A stretch of DNA of 64,000 nt from Nitrososphaera sp. (GCA_029263715.1 JAJUFP010000001.1:226837-290836); one strand, 5' to 3'. Counted from the stretch's first letter, positions 51,093 through 60,058 are shown. Numbers and translations are program-made. The notes: a model not told the origin generated them from the sequence alone.

Positions 51093-52331
51093 GTGAAATA
51101 CAGCAACATAGCTACAGAGCCGCCCGGACCGGAGGCACAGCGCATCATACAGGTTTTGAAGAAGAACTGCTACGATTCGACCTTTACCTACCCGCTGGTG
51201 ATAGCCGACGGCAGCGGCTGCACGGTGAGGGACGTGGATGGAAACGCGTTCCTTGATTTCACGTCCAACATCGGAGCCTGCCCCCTTGGGTATTCACACC
51301 CCGACGTGATGGATGTTCTGGCGCAGTACGCAAAAAACGGCGCGCACAAGATAGCCGGGCAGGACTTTTACTGCAAGGAGCACGCGGAGCTTTCTGAACA
51401 GCTTGTCTCTGTCTTACCGGACAACTTCAAGACCTTCTTCATCAACAGTGGAGCCGAGGCCGTTGAAAACGCCGTCAAGCTAGCCTACAGAAAGAGGATG
51501 TCCGAGGGCTTTCCGGTTCTGCCGGGAGTTTCCTGCATCGGCGCCTTTCATGGAAGGACGCTGGGCGCGCTGACCTTCACCCTTAGCAAGCCGGTGCAAA
51601 AGGCCGGCTTTCCAGAACTGCCGGTGCTTCGCATAAAATTCTGCACCGACGATAACGACCCGGATATAGACGCCATCGAAAGGTTGCTTGGGCAAAACAA
51701 GGCGGCCCTCATACTCACCGAGATAATACAGGGGGAGGGCGGCTACAACGTGGCAAGCAGGCAGTTTATCAAAAATCTGCGCAAGTCTGCCGACGTGCAC
51801 GGCATTCCTCTGATCCTAGACGAGGTTCAGTCCGGGATGGGCCGGACAGGCAAGTGGTGGGCCTTTGAGCATTACGACGTCAAGCCGGACATCATGACTA
51901 CCGCAAAGGCCCTGCAGGTAGGTGCCACAGCCTACCGACAGGACTACGATCCCGGCCAGCAGGGGGTGCTTTCCAGCACCTGGGGCGGTGGGAGCCGGAT
52001 TGACCTTGCAATGGGGGCCAGGATTATACAGGTGATAAAACGTGACAACCTGCTTTCCAACGCGTCAAAAATCGGCGGACTATTGAAGAAGGGTCTGTCA
52101 GAATTGCTGGGCGGAAAGGGAGGCGTCATCGACGTGAGAGGGATCGGCCTGATGATCGGACTAGAGTTTGACACGAAAGCCAACCGGGACTTGGCCCTGC
52201 AGCAGTTGTTCAAAAAAGGCCTGCTACTGTTGCCTGCCGGCCAAAAATCTATGAGGGTAATTCCGCCCCTTGTGATAAGCGAGGAAGAGGTAGGAGAGGG
52301 GCTTGAAATGATGTCTGCCCTTTTACATTAG
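51093..52331 (+). CDS. Class III PLP-dependent aminotransferase
   Basis: A 412-aa fold type I aminotransferase of the ornithine/GABA group. FINSGAEAVENAVKLA is the phosphate-binding region, IPLILDEVQSGMGRTGKWWA contains the PLP-ring Asp, and the Schiff-base Lys is in MTTAKALQ. After the Lys the sequence (VGATAYRQDYDPGQQGVLSS) departs from the usual G-P-LGA pattern. Substrate could be 4-aminobutyrate, ornithine or a related omega-amine. Start GTG 51093. Confidence 0.9.
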   Translation: MKYSNIATEPPGPEAQRIIQVLKKNCYDSTFTYPLVIADGSGCTVRDVDGNAFLDFTSNIGACPLGYSHPDVMDVLAQYAKNGAHKIAGQDFYCKEHAELSEQLVSVLPDNFKTFFINSGAEAVENAVKLAYRKRMSEGFPVLPGVSCIGAFHGRTLGALTFTLSKPVQKAGFPELPVLRIKFCTDDNDPDIDAIERLLGQNKAALILTEIIQGEGGYNVASRQFIKNLRKSADVHGIPLILDEVQSGMGRTGKWWAFEHYDVKPDIMTTAKALQVGATAYRQDYDPGQQGVLSSTWGGGSRIDLAMGARIIQVIKRDNLLSNASKIGGLLKKGLSELLGGKGGVIDVRGIGLMIGLEFDTKANRDLALQQLFKKGLLLLPAGQKSMRVIPPLVISEEEVGEGLEMMSALLH

Positions 52332-52385
52332 CAACTCGCTTGGTGTGCAAGTACCTATAAAAGCTGGACTGGCTACTGCAAGCCC

Positions 52386-52835
52386 ATGAAGTTTGAGGAT
52401 TTTAAAATAGGCCAGACCTTCGGCGCGTCCATTGCCATTACCAAGTCGGATTTTGACAACTATATCTCCTTTGCCCGGACCAGAAACGTGCTTCATGAAA
52501 ACCCCGAGCTTGCAGCCCGCGAGGGCATCAAGGGCGTCATGCTTCCTGGCAGGGCCATAATCGCCAGGGCTGAAGGCGAGATGACAAGGCTTGCAGCCTT
52601 TTCCGACTGCATCATGCTTCTTTACGGGATGGACGGTGATCCAGAATGGAGCGGCCGGCAGACCCGTTTTCTTGGCGAGGTCTACGCCGGCGAGGAACTG
52701 GATGTCAAATACACCGTTGCTTCAAAAAAAGATGAGGCAGGCTACGGGATCCTGCGGGTGGATTTTGAAATTAGAAAAAAAGACGGCAAGCTGGCCGTCG
52801 TCTCCCGTGGAAACCTGTACCGGATAAAAAAGTGA
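52386..52835 (+). CDS. MaoC-like hot-dog dehydratase family protein
   Basis: A 149-aa hot-dog protein: FKIGQTFGASIAITKSDFDNY, then GVMLPGRAIIARAEGEMTRLA in the long helix, as in MaoC/(R)-specific hydratases. The usual catalytic Asp/His pair is not evident, so activity is uncertain. Its stop abuts that of the convergent gene (TGA|TCA). Confidence 0.75.
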   Translation: MKFEDFKIGQTFGASIAITKSDFDNYISFARTRNVLHENPELAAREGIKGVMLPGRAIIARAEGEMTRLAAFSDCIMLLYGMDGDPEWSGRQTRFLGEVYAGEELDVKYTVASKKDEAGYGILRVDFEIRKKDGKLAVVSRGNLYRIKK

Positions 52836-53735
52836 TCAGGCCTGCTTTTGGCCGCAGGACGGGCAGAACCTTGCATCCTTTGACATTTGGGCGCCGCAGC
52901 TGGTGCAGTATTTCACCTCGGTCGTCACGCTCATCTGCTCAAAGCTTCTAAGCACCCTGTCTTCACCGGCCAGCTCATCTATTCCGGCCAGCACGCCCCT
53001 GATTATGTCGTCGTTGAGGTTGAACACCGGCTTGACGGCCTTGCCGCTTTGATCCTTGCATGTGATCTGGATCATCAGGTCGTCCTCATGAAGGCCCTTC
53101 TTCCTTGAGATGATGCGCGCCTCGCTGATCTCGCCGGCAGGTATGCTTATCTCCCTTTGATCCGGCGCCTTGAATGCAATCCTGTTCTTGCCGCCGCGCT
53201 GCCTGTAAAGCACTATCTTGCCGCCCTCTACCTGCGAGTCCCATCCTGGGTAGCCTTCCACGTAGTCGCAGTTGTATGATCTGCTGTCGACCTCGGCTTC
53301 GGCTGCGGCGACCCTGGCCGTCGAAACACGGCCGCTGTCGGCAAGGAACCTTGCCTGGTCCCTGATGAACTTCCACAGGTTGTCCTCAAACTTTTTGGCG
53401 GTGTACAGCTTTGCCAGCGTGACGCCTATGCCCACCACGGGCACTATGAAGAGGGGTGCAGACGTAACCAGGTTCTTGCCCCACTCGCCGGTTCCTATGG
53501 ATACCTCAAAATTCTCCGGCGTGCCCTTGACGGCGATGTCGGTGCTTCTCCTTGCACCGGCCACCGTTCTTAGCGCGCTGACCTTCCTGGCCTGTATGAA
53601 AAACCAGGTTGGCGGAGCGCTGGTGTCCTTTGAAAATGCAACTTCAAAACCGTTCTCCTGCAAGTATGTCTCGATTCTGGTAGAAAGCCTCTCAAGATCC
53701 GTGTTTAATCCGGTAAACCTTTCATTCTTGCCCAT
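52836..53735 (-). CDS. Hypothetical protein with C-terminal zinc ribbon (299 aa)
   Basis: A START-like or PH-like N-terminal part (about 20-80), a hydrophobic segment SAPLFIVPVVGIGVTLAKLY (about 90-110), a middle beta domain (about 180-240) and a C-terminal zinc ribbon KYCTSCGAQMSKDARFCPSC. No named family. Ribbons of this kind often sit on membrane-associated archaeal proteins. Confidence 0.75.
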   Translation of the reverse strand: MGKNERFTGLNTDLERLSTRIETYLQENGFEVAFSKDTSAPPTWFFIQARKVSALRTVAGARRSTDIAVKGTPENFEVSIGTGEWGKNLVTSAPLFIVPVVGIGVTLAKLYTAKKFEDNLWKFIRDQARFLADSGRVSTARVAAAEAEVDSRSYNCDYVEGYPGWDSQVEGGKIVLYRQRGGKNRIAFKAPDQREISIPAGEISEARIISRKKGLHEDDLMIQITCKDQSGKAVKPVFNLNDDIIRGVLAGIDELAGEDRVLRSFEQMSVTTEVKYCTSCGAQMSKDARFCPSCGQKQA

Positions 53736-53781
53736 GGGTTGGGTTCTCGTGCCATGTCCTATATTGCTTTCCCGGATTTTT

Positions 53782-54090
53782 TTAAAAGCCGGCCTTCTTG
53801 AGCTTTGATCCGCAGTTGGGGCATGATATCTTGTTGTGCTTTGTGCCGCAGTTCATGCAGTAGTATTCAATACCCTTGGAGCCAAAGGGGTTGCCAAAAA
53901 CGCTGCCGGCGCTGCCGACCTGTCTCATAAATCGCCTCCGCCGCCAGTAGGCTAGTCCAAGTATCACTCCAATGAGGATGACCAGCGAGTATGGAAAAGG
54001 AATGAGTATGGAAATCACAAGGCTGATGGCAAAATAAATGCCAAGCCAAACCATCTGATTGACCAGAAACCGTTTAGTGTTCTCGTCCAT
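53782..54090 (-). CDS. Membrane protein with C-terminal zinc ribbon (paralogue of 35645-35941)
   Basis: A 102-aa protein with two membrane helices (about 10-30 and 33-48), a basic loop (YWRRRRFMRQ) and zinc ribbon YCMNCGTKHNKISCPNCGSK at the C-terminus. Gene order and helix-ribbon layout are the same as at 35645-35941. It lies 46 bp after the previous zinc-ribbon gene, in the same direction (upstream gene order 54090 to 53735 is reversed: this gene is promoter-proximal). Confidence 0.8.
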   Translation of the reverse strand: MDENTKRFLVNQMVWLGIYFAISLVISILIPFPYSLVILIGVILGLAYWRRRRFMRQVGSAGSVFGNPFGSKGIEYYCMNCGTKHNKISCPNCGSKLKKAGF

Positions 54091-54135
54091 TATTACATGG
54101 TAATAACACAATCGGGTTACTTTAAGGATTTTGTT

Positions 54136-54181
54136 GGCCCATCCCCATTGGAGCCGCAAAGGGGAAAGGAGGGGATGGGCC
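54136..54181. repeat. GC-rich 11-bp inverted repeat with 24-nt loop
   Basis: Arms GGCCCATCCCC (54136-54146) and GGGGATGGGCC (54171-54181) are perfectly complementary. It lies in an intergenic region upstream of the 53782-54090 gene. Shape and size resemble the structure at 6662-6716. Could be an RNA element or terminator; undetermined. Confidence 0.45.
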
Positions 54182-54318
54182 CATGCATGCCCAGGCATTA
54201 CTCTGTGATCTCGACTTGGAATGCGTCCAGAGCTTTCAAGGGCCTGAACACGACAAAGACCGATAAGCCAAGTTGATTATAACCAGTAGGTGTACACTGT
54301 CTTGCTTTTTTCTGGTTG

Positions 54319-54468
54319 CTACTCTGTATCTGTCAGTTGCTGCACGGCATGCCCGGAATCGCTCTTATGCCTCTTAGAATCGGCTTCAGAAAGAAAGAGC
54401 ACACTGCAAACCGGGCAGTAAAAGAAGTCAAACCGTTCCTGGACTAACGTCCCCGCGCTGGACGCCAT
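54319..54468 (-). CDS. Single C2H2 zinc-finger mini-protein (49 aa)
   Basis: A short protein whose core is one zinc finger, CPVCSVLFLSEADSKRHKSD followed by GH (Cys-x2-Cys-x12-His-x5-His). ATG 54468 is taken as start; 54501 is possible. Single-finger proteins like this occur in Thaumarchaeota. Function unknown. Confidence 0.6.
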   Translation of the reverse strand: MASSAGTLVQERFDFFYCPVCSVLFLSEADSKRHKSDSGHAVQQLTDTE

Positions 54469-54551
54469 AATGTAGCATGATTGTTTCAAAGCTATAAACA
54501 CTCCGGCTTAACAATATAGACGCGTTGTAGCAAAGACCTTCACCTATAGTC

Positions 54552-54719
54552 TTAGCTTGCCACGCCGTTTCTTAGTCTGCCAGACTGGCTTTCAGCCATC
54601 TCTATAACAGGGTGGCATGAATAGCAGTACCCGCACTTCACGCAAGGATATGCCGTCCTCTTGCCACACCAATTACATTCGTTGTACCGCTCTTTGATGG
54701 GTGAGAGGTATTCGTGCAC
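54552..54719 (-). CDS. Small zinc-ribbon protein (55 aa)
   Basis: A short ORF from GTG 54719 with paired Cys: CNWCGKRTAYPCVKCGYCYS followed by CH, a compact zinc-binding domain with six Cys and one His. The reading frame stays open and in-register for about 12 further codons upstream, without an ATG, so the true start is uncertain or a start lies in another frame after a shift. Confidence 0.6.
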   Translation of the reverse strand: MHEYLSPIKERYNECNWCGKRTAYPCVKCGYCYSCHPVIEMAESQSGRLRNGVAS

Positions 54720-54845
54720 GTTAGATAATTGACGAATCGGCTTATTGACCTTTCCGCTTCATTTCGGTCTGTTTGGATGCTTTTTCCAGCCTACATCCAG
54801 GTATCATTTGAATAATTCAAATAGGTCTGTTCCGATTCCAATCGC

Positions 54846-55334
54846 ATGCCTACCGGCAAAATCCAGACTAAATTTGGCGATATTAGCCTTGAATTCTTTC
54901 CCGACGTGGCTCCAAAGCATGTAGAGAATTTCAAAAAGCTGGCCAACAGCGGCTTTTACGACGGCACTGTCTTTCACAGGATAGTGCCCGGTTTTGTGAT
55001 ACAGGGCGGAGACCCGCTCACCAAGAGCACCGCCAACAAGCACCGGTGGGGAACCGGCGGCCCGGGATGGACCGTCAAGGCCGAGTTTAACAAAAACAAG
55101 CACTCCCGGGGCGTGCTTTCCATGGCACGGGCCCAGGACCCAAACAGCGCCGGCTCGCAGTTCTTTATCGTGCTCAAGGATTCCAATTTCCTGGACGGCC
55201 AGTACACCGTCTTTGGCAAGGTAACAGCCGGCATGGATGTGGTTGACAAGATTGCGGCGCTGGACACAGACCGTGCCGATGCACCGACCGACTCAGAGCA
55301 GGCCAAGATGATAAAGGTGACGTTCAGCGACTAG
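54846..55334 (+). CDS. Peptidyl-prolyl cis-trans isomerase, cyclophilin type
   Basis: A 162-aa cyclophilin that speeds proline isomerisation in folding. Catalytic Arg45 and surrounding VFHRIVPGFVIQGGDP, then RGVLSMARAQDPNSAGSQFF and FGKVTAGMDVVDKI are the family landmarks. Likely cytosolic: no signal peptide. Its stop shares CTAG with that of the convergent TetR gene (55331-55334). Confidence 0.95.
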   Translation: MPTGKIQTKFGDISLEFFPDVAPKHVENFKKLANSGFYDGTVFHRIVPGFVIQGGDPLTKSTANKHRWGTGGPGWTVKAEFNKNKHSRGVLSMARAQDPNSAGSQFFIVLKDSNFLDGQYTVFGKVTAGMDVVDKIAALDTDRADAPTDSEQAKMIKVTFSD

Positions 55335-55900
55335 TCGCTGGCGATGATGGTCTTGATCATCGCAAGCCAAGCTTTCTTGTTTGCCGTCTCGCTGAAGCCC
55401 AAAAGCTTGCTTGCAGTCAGACCGTCGTAAAGGGCGACAAACGCCGAGGCAAGGCCGTCAACATCCAGGTCTTTTCTCAAAAACCCTTTCTCCACAAGCC
55501 GGTTAAGGTCCTCGACTATTGAATTGCAGATCCTGATCCTGTGATCGGACATTGCCTTTCTGAGGCGGGGGTTCCTGGTTGATTCTACCAGCATCTCAAA
55601 CATCAATTTCTCGGTTCCCTGCATTATCCTTCGTAGGTGATCGTAGATCCGCTCCGCGTCTGCGAGAATCTCGTCCTTGTCGGTAAAAAGCGTGGCCATC
55701 TTTTCCATGGACTCCTTGTGCTGGTGCTCGCAGATGGCCATGAACAGCTCCTCTTTGCTTGGGAAATACAGATAAATGGTGCCCTTGCTCAGGTTCAGGC
55801 TTTTGGCAATGTCGTCCATCTTGGTTCTGTCAAAGCCGGTCTGCGAAAAGCTCTCTATGGCAGCCTGGATTATGCGTTCCTTGACCTCCATCTTGTGCAT
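55331..55900 (-). CDS. TetR-family transcriptional repressor
   Basis: A 189-aa regulator with a TetR HTH: RIIQAAIESFSQTGFDRTKM, then DIAKSLNLSKGTIYLYFPSK (recognition helix TIYLYF). The C-terminal ligand-binding domain is helical. ATG 55900 (or 55890). It is divergent from the MFS exporter with a TetR-type operator between them (55970-55987), the classical arrangement of efflux control. Confidence 0.93.
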   Translation of the reverse strand: MHKMEVKERIIQAAIESFSQTGFDRTKMDDIAKSLNLSKGTIYLYFPSKEELFMAICEHQHKESMEKMATLFTDKDEILADAERIYDHLRRIMQGTEKLMFEMLVESTRNPRLRKAMSDHRIRICNSIVEDLNRLVEKGFLRKDLDVDGLASAFVALYDGLTASKLLGFSETANKKAWLAMIKTIIASD

Positions 55901-55969
55901 GCTGGTTACTTTGGGGCACATGTCTTGATGATTTACATAGACTCTAGCAAGCAGGATTTAATAAGGATA

Positions 55970-55987
55970 ACTGACCAGTCAGTCAGT
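55970..55987. promoter_or_regulatory. TetR-type operator
   Basis: ACTGACCAGTCAGTCAGT: interleaved TGAC/GTCA repeats of the kind bound by TetR repressors. Located between the TetR gene (start 55900) and the MFS gene (start 56062), where it can control both. Confidence 0.72.
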
Positions 55988-56061
55988 TTTAGGCATTACC
56001 ATATATTAGGATCGCCGGTAATGAAGCCGTTGTCACAGGCCTGACAAGTGATATCCAAGTA

Positions 56062-57270
56062 TTGAAATCTGCCTCTTCTCTACGCGCATTGAACCTTGTT
56101 GAAAGTGCTGGCATTGGCGCCACTGCCACGTTCATGCCCTTGTTTGCAAACAGCCTTACCAACTCGTACATTCTTGTAGGCTCTATAGTTGCCGGCTACG
56201 GCCTTGCGCAGGCCCTGTCGTACGCGTATTTTGCCAAAATATACGACCGGCGGGATGGAAAAAGCCGGCTTTTTCTTATACGGCTTGGGTACCTGCTTTG
56301 CTCGGCAGCCTTCTTTTTACACCTCGTTGCTTTTGACGGCCTTTCTCTTTTTGCAATACGGATCTTTGCCGGCGTGGCAACCGGGATCTACGCCGGAGCT
56401 CTGATCGCCAAGTCGTACGAGGCCACAGACAAAAAGGTGGTGCTGGCAGGAATCATATCCTTTGGCTCCCTTGGCTGGTTTGTGGGAACTATAGGTGCGG
56501 GGGCGCTAAAGCAGGCCTTTGGCGGGGATGCAAATATCGTCTTTGCTCTCAGCGGCTTCATGTTCCTTGCCGGCTTTGGAATCTCGCTGGCCATGAAGAA
56601 TAAGGACAAGACCGCCGACCCTGTTTCTGAAAACCAGCCAGCCAAGACCGACCTGCGCAACACCATGCAGCTTTTGCGACACAACAAGATCGTTTACAGC
56701 TCCTTTTTCTTGCGCCAAATGGGTGCCAGTGCCATATGGAGCATCTTCCCCATATTCCTTGCCAAGGAGCTGGGGGCAGGCGACCTCTGGATCGGTGTGA
56801 TATACGCCACAAATGCCATGACCCAGTTCATCTTCATGAACCGGTTTGGAAGTCTCATACAGTCCAATTACTACCGGTCCATGCAGCTTGGCGCAGCGCT
56901 TTCAGCCGCGGTCTTTATCGCGTATTTTGCTTCGCAGAGCTACATACACATCTTTCCAATACAGGTGGTGCTTGGAATATCCTGGAGCTTTCTGTACATG
57001 GGCTCGCTTTTGTTTCTGCTGGACAGGAACAGGGAGAAGGCAACTTCAAGCGCGCTGCTGGAATCGACCATCAGCATCGGAGCAATCGCTGGCCCGCTTG
57101 CCGGTGGACTCATAGCAGAGATGTCTGGCCTGAGGGGTGTGCTTTTGTTTGGATTTCTCATAACGCTGGGCTCGTTTGCCATGTCTAGAAGGCTGGAAAA
57201 ACAGACCGTGTCGGTGCAGAGCTTGAAATCTGGAAAAGATCCGGAAAACCGTTTTAATGAAATGAATTGA
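56062..57270 (+). CDS. MFS transporter (probable drug or metabolite exporter)
   Basis: A 402-aa membrane protein with about 12 helices. GYGLAQALSYAYFAKIYDRRDGKSR is the loop 2-3 region (MFS motif A, D-R-x-G/D-x-R-R/K). Start TTG 56062 lies close behind the TetR operator. Paired with a TetR repressor, it probably exports a toxic compound that the repressor senses; substrate unknown. Confidence 0.88.
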   Translation: MKSASSLRALNLVESAGIGATATFMPLFANSLTNSYILVGSIVAGYGLAQALSYAYFAKIYDRRDGKSRLFLIRLGYLLCSAAFFLHLVAFDGLSLFAIRIFAGVATGIYAGALIAKSYEATDKKVVLAGIISFGSLGWFVGTIGAGALKQAFGGDANIVFALSGFMFLAGFGISLAMKNKDKTADPVSENQPAKTDLRNTMQLLRHNKIVYSSFFLRQMGASAIWSIFPIFLAKELGAGDLWIGVIYATNAMTQFIFMNRFGSLIQSNYYRSMQLGAALSAAVFIAYFASQSYIHIFPIQVVLGISWSFLYMGSLLFLLDRNREKATSSALLESTISIGAIAGPLAGGLIAEMSGLRGVLLFGFLITLGSFAMSRRLEKQTVSVQSLKSGKDPENRFNEMN

Positions 57271-57467
57271 TAATAAGTCTGGATCATGTGGGAAAGGCAT
57301 GCAGATGGTCCAGACCTATGACGACTGCGTAATTTCCCAAGAGAAATAACAAGCAATGCCCTAGTACCGGTCTATACAAACTCTCTTCATTACTTCGTGC
57401 ACTACCTTTGCCTTATGTTATTGAGAAATTAAAAAAGAATGATGTTCTAGCGACGATATTGTGTCTA

Positions 57468-57689
57468 CTATCTGGGCAGGAATCTTAAACTGATGCCCGT
57501 TTTTTCATCATGATTTACCTGATATCTCTCGTTTAGATTTATTGGAAGGCTGTCAAAGTCGCTCTTCTTGCAAACAGGGCATTGCTCAATCATGTTCCTC
57601 AGCAATGTCACACACCAAAAACAATGTCGACAAAGCTGAAAAAAGTAGTTTTTCTGCCTAGTTTCTAAAACTATTCCTTGTTCTCTCAT
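57468..57689 (-). CDS. Small zinc-binding protein (73 aa), paralogue of 28958-29251
   Basis: Contains CRHCFWC (about residues 20-26), CPVCKKSD and a C-terminal HDEKTGISLRFLPR, the same arrangement as the protein at 28958-29251 but lacking its N-terminal acidic stretch and one Cys of the first cluster. ATG 57689. AT-rich surroundings. Function unknown. Confidence 0.7.
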   Translation of the reverse strand: MREQGIVLETRQKNYFFQLCRHCFWCVTLLRNMIEQCPVCKKSDFDSLPINLNERYQVNHDEKTGISLRFLPR

Positions 57690-57915
57690 TTAGAACTCCT
57701 CCTAGTTTAGGAAACCAAGTTAGTATTAATTGCCAAATTTATAAATATTATTCTCTAAGGCACTGGCAATTCTCCGCGTCGTTTTGGCATGGTGGTAATT
57801 TAGGGTGAGGAGATGTCATACAGCTAACATACCACCTTCGTTTGCACCTTTGCCATAAAAGTATGCTCATAGCGGATATCGAATTAAACAATTTAATGAT
57901 CTTCCGAATGAATGT

Positions 57916-57930
57916 ATTCCAATTTGGAAT
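57916..57930. promoter_or_regulatory. ATTCCAA-T-TTGGAAT inverted repeat upstream of DM13 gene
   Basis: A perfect 7-bp dyad, flanked by two GAATGAAT repeats, about 15-20 bp before a TATA-like TTTAATAATC (about 57946-57955). Candidate operator for the DM13 gene. Confidence 0.5.
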
Positions 57931-57975
57931 GAATTTGGATAAATCGTTTTAATAATCAAATACGCTTCTGTGTGC

Positions 57976-58461
57976 ATGAAGAAAAACGTCATTATAGGGA
58001 TAATCGCTGCGGCGATAATTATCCCGGCCGCGGCTTATACTGCCTCGCCTCTTTTTATCAACACCAGGGTAGACGAGCCGCTTCCCGTCAACACGGTACA
58101 GGACAGCTCAAGCGACAAACCCACCGGCGATGTAATGCTGGAAGAGGCACTTGCAGGAACCTTTGTTGGCGTCGGCGACGGGATACATGATGCTCAAGGA
58201 AGCGCCAAGATCCTTGCGGTGGACGGCAAAAACGTCCTGAGGCTTGAAGACTTTAGATCGACTAACGGCCCGGACCTGTATGTATATCTGGCGACAGACA
58301 AAAACGCGTCGGACTTTGTAGATCTGGGCCGGCTCAAGGCAAACACCGGCAACCAGAACTATGACATACCGCAGGGAACGGACCTATCAAAGTACGACAC
58401 GGTCCTGATATGGTGCAAGGCGTTTTCAGTACTGTTTGGAAGCGCACAGCTCTCCACGTAA
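57976..58461 (+). CDS. Membrane-anchored DM13-domain protein
   Basis: A 161-aa protein with an N-terminal signal anchor (about residues 4-22) and a DM13 domain (about 50-155): GTFVGVGDGIHDAQGSAKIL, RLEDFRSTNGPDLYVYLAT and the single Cys in DTVLIWCKAFSVLFGSAQL, which is the conserved DM13 Cys. DM13 domains are linked to electron transfer at surfaces. ATG 57976 lies about 25 bp after a TATA-like box. Confidence 0.88.
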   Translation: MKKNVIIGIIAAAIIIPAAAYTASPLFINTRVDEPLPVNTVQDSSSDKPTGDVMLEEALAGTFVGVGDGIHDAQGSAKILAVDGKNVLRLEDFRSTNGPDLYVYLATDKNASDFVDLGRLKANTGNQNYDIPQGTDLSKYDTVLIWCKAFSVLFGSAQLST

Positions 58462-58463
58462 AC

Positions 58464-58928
58464 TCATTTCCTTGCAAACTTGTCAAGGTACTGCGGGTTA
58501 TCCTGAAGAAATTTGTTGTACGCCACGTTGGTTAGCCGGTCTGCCTCTGCGTTCTTTTCCCGTGGCACCCAGAGCACCTCTACCTCTTTGAATTTCTTCA
58601 AAAGATCTAGAACCTTCAGGTGCAGCGGCACAAGCCTTTTGGTCCTCACCCTGTACTGGCCGTTTATCTGGTTGACCACCAACTGGGAGTCGCTTTTCAC
58701 CTCTATGCGGTTTGAACTGTGGCCGGCGGCATCCAGCCATTCAAGGGCCTTTATCAGGGCAGTGTACTCTGCCACGTTGTTGGTTGCATCTTTTGAGAAA
58801 GGCTCCTCGGCCAGACCGTATTTGCTGTGGATGGTCTTGCCGTCCTTTTTGATAACGAAAGCGTAGCAGGCTATGCCGCCAGGATTTATGGGCTGGCAGA
58901 GGCCGTCAAAGTAGACTTCTAGAACCAA
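58464..58928 (-). CDS. rnhA: Ribonuclease HI family protein
   Basis: A 154-aa RNase H fold enzyme that cuts RNA in RNA-DNA hybrids. The carboxylates Asp8, Glu54, Asp80 and Asp130 lie in VYFDGLC, NVAEYTALIK, KSDSQLV and NAEADRLTN, the canonical order. It converges with the DM13 gene (2 bp between stops). Archaeal members often also act on Okazaki primers. Confidence 0.92.
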   Translation of the reverse strand: MVLEVYFDGLCQPINPGGIACYAFVIKKDGKTIHSKYGLAEEPFSKDATNNVAEYTALIKALEWLDAAGHSSNRIEVKSDSQLVVNQINGQYRVRTKRLVPLHLKVLDLLKKFKEVEVLWVPREKNAEADRLTNVAYNKFLQDNPQYLDKFARK

Positions 58929-59053
58929 ACTGGATTCTTTTGCATCCTTCGCGCATATCTCTATATCGGAAGGTTTGTGTGTATTAAATTAGACCAATTG
59001 GTAAATTTGGCATCTGTCGATGTCTTTTCAAGCTTGCAGGCGTGCAATGACAA

Positions 59054-59203
59054 ATGACTCTATCTGGCTACACAAAGTACGCCGAAAAGAGCAAATCAGA
59101 GCTGATCGAGGAGATAATCCGGCTAAACAAGGAGATCAAGAGCAAGAATGAAGAGATCGCACTTTTGAAAAAGAGGCTGTCGCTGTATAAATCAATAAAA
59201 TAA
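59054..59203 (+). CDS. Coiled-coil mini-protein (49 aa)
   Basis: A short ORF, nearly all helix with a heptad-like pattern: SKSELIEEIIRLNKEIKSKN, then EEIALLKKRLSLYKS. A parallel coiled coil is likely. ATG 59054. It ends 16 bp before the stop of the convergent SIMPL gene. Function unknown. Confidence 0.6.
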   Translation: MTLSGYTKYAEKSKSELIEEIIRLNKEIKSKNEEIALLKKRLSLYKSIK

Positions 59204-59219
59204 AAAAATTGTGGGTTGT

Positions 59220-60020
59220 CTAACCCATTGTAAAGACAACCTGTACGCTCATGCTGACATCCTGCTGGCCGGGGAAGATCTGAGTTGAGCCTACGGCCTC
59301 GGCAAAGGCAAAGTCCTTGTAAAAGACCGGGAAGTACACATCAGCGAGGTTCACGGACTGCACGCCGGTGATCTCCATGTCAAGGGCTTGTGCTGCCTTT
59401 TCTGCGCGGCTCTTGGCGTTGTTGATGGCCCGTTCAATCAGGCTTTCACGGATCTCCTGCTGCCTCTCTTCTGAGACGAAGAAGTACGCACCACTTACGT
59501 TGTTGGCACCTGCGTTGATGGCCGCATCGATAAGCTTGCCGACGTCAGAGCTGGCGTTGACGGTTACAACTATCGAGTTAACGGCTCTGTAGCCGGTGAT
59601 CTCGCTCTTTGGAACGCAGTCAGGTGGCGGTGGGTAGATCTGTATGCAAGGCGGTGAGACCGTTTCGTACACCGGGAAGACGTTGTAGTTGCTGGTGGCG
59701 ATCTGGTCGTTCTTCACACCTGCATCCCTCAAGGCTGCTAGGATCAGCTCCATGAGGGTGGCGTTATCCCTTGCAGCCTCTGCCGCTGTCTCGCCGTTGG
59801 TCTCGACACCAATGGTTATGCTGACTTTGTCAGGATTGACCTTGACTGATGCCGAACCTGATGTTGACACCGTTGGGACTTTGTTTTCTTCTGTCTGTGT
59901 GGACTGCTGGGCAGCAGCCGTCATTGCCTGGCCGCCAATTATGCTGGCAGCCACCATGCCGATTGCGAGGATGCCTGCAATCAGTACAAGATTACGTTTC
60001 CTTACGTTCTGATCTGACAT
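59220..60020 (-). CDS. SIMPL-domain (DUF541) exported protein
   Basis: A 266-aa protein with an N-terminal signal/anchor segment (about residues 9-35) and a SIMPL/YggE fold: VSTSGSASVKVNPDKVSITIG, YNVFPVY, ITGYRAVNSIVVTV and the Arg-rich helix AINNAKSRAEKAAQALDM. Bacterial relatives affect oxidative stress. It is divergent from the beta-propeller gene across a TTCAGAACA repeat region (60059-60287). Confidence 0.92.
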   Translation of the reverse strand: MSDQNVRKRNLVLIAGILAIGMVAASIIGGQAMTAAAQQSTQTEENKVPTVSTSGSASVKVNPDKVSITIGVETNGETAAEAARDNATLMELILAALRDAGVKNDQIATSNYNVFPVYETVSPPCIQIYPPPPDCVPKSEITGYRAVNSIVVTVNASSDVGKLIDAAINAGANNVSGAYFFVSEERQQEIRESLIERAINNAKSRAEKAAQALDMEITGVQSVNLADVYFPVFYKDFAFAEAVGSTQIFPGQQDVSMSVQVVFTMG

Positions 60021-60058
60021 TTCAGCCCTTATTACGGAGGTGATCTAAGTAAGTCTAG

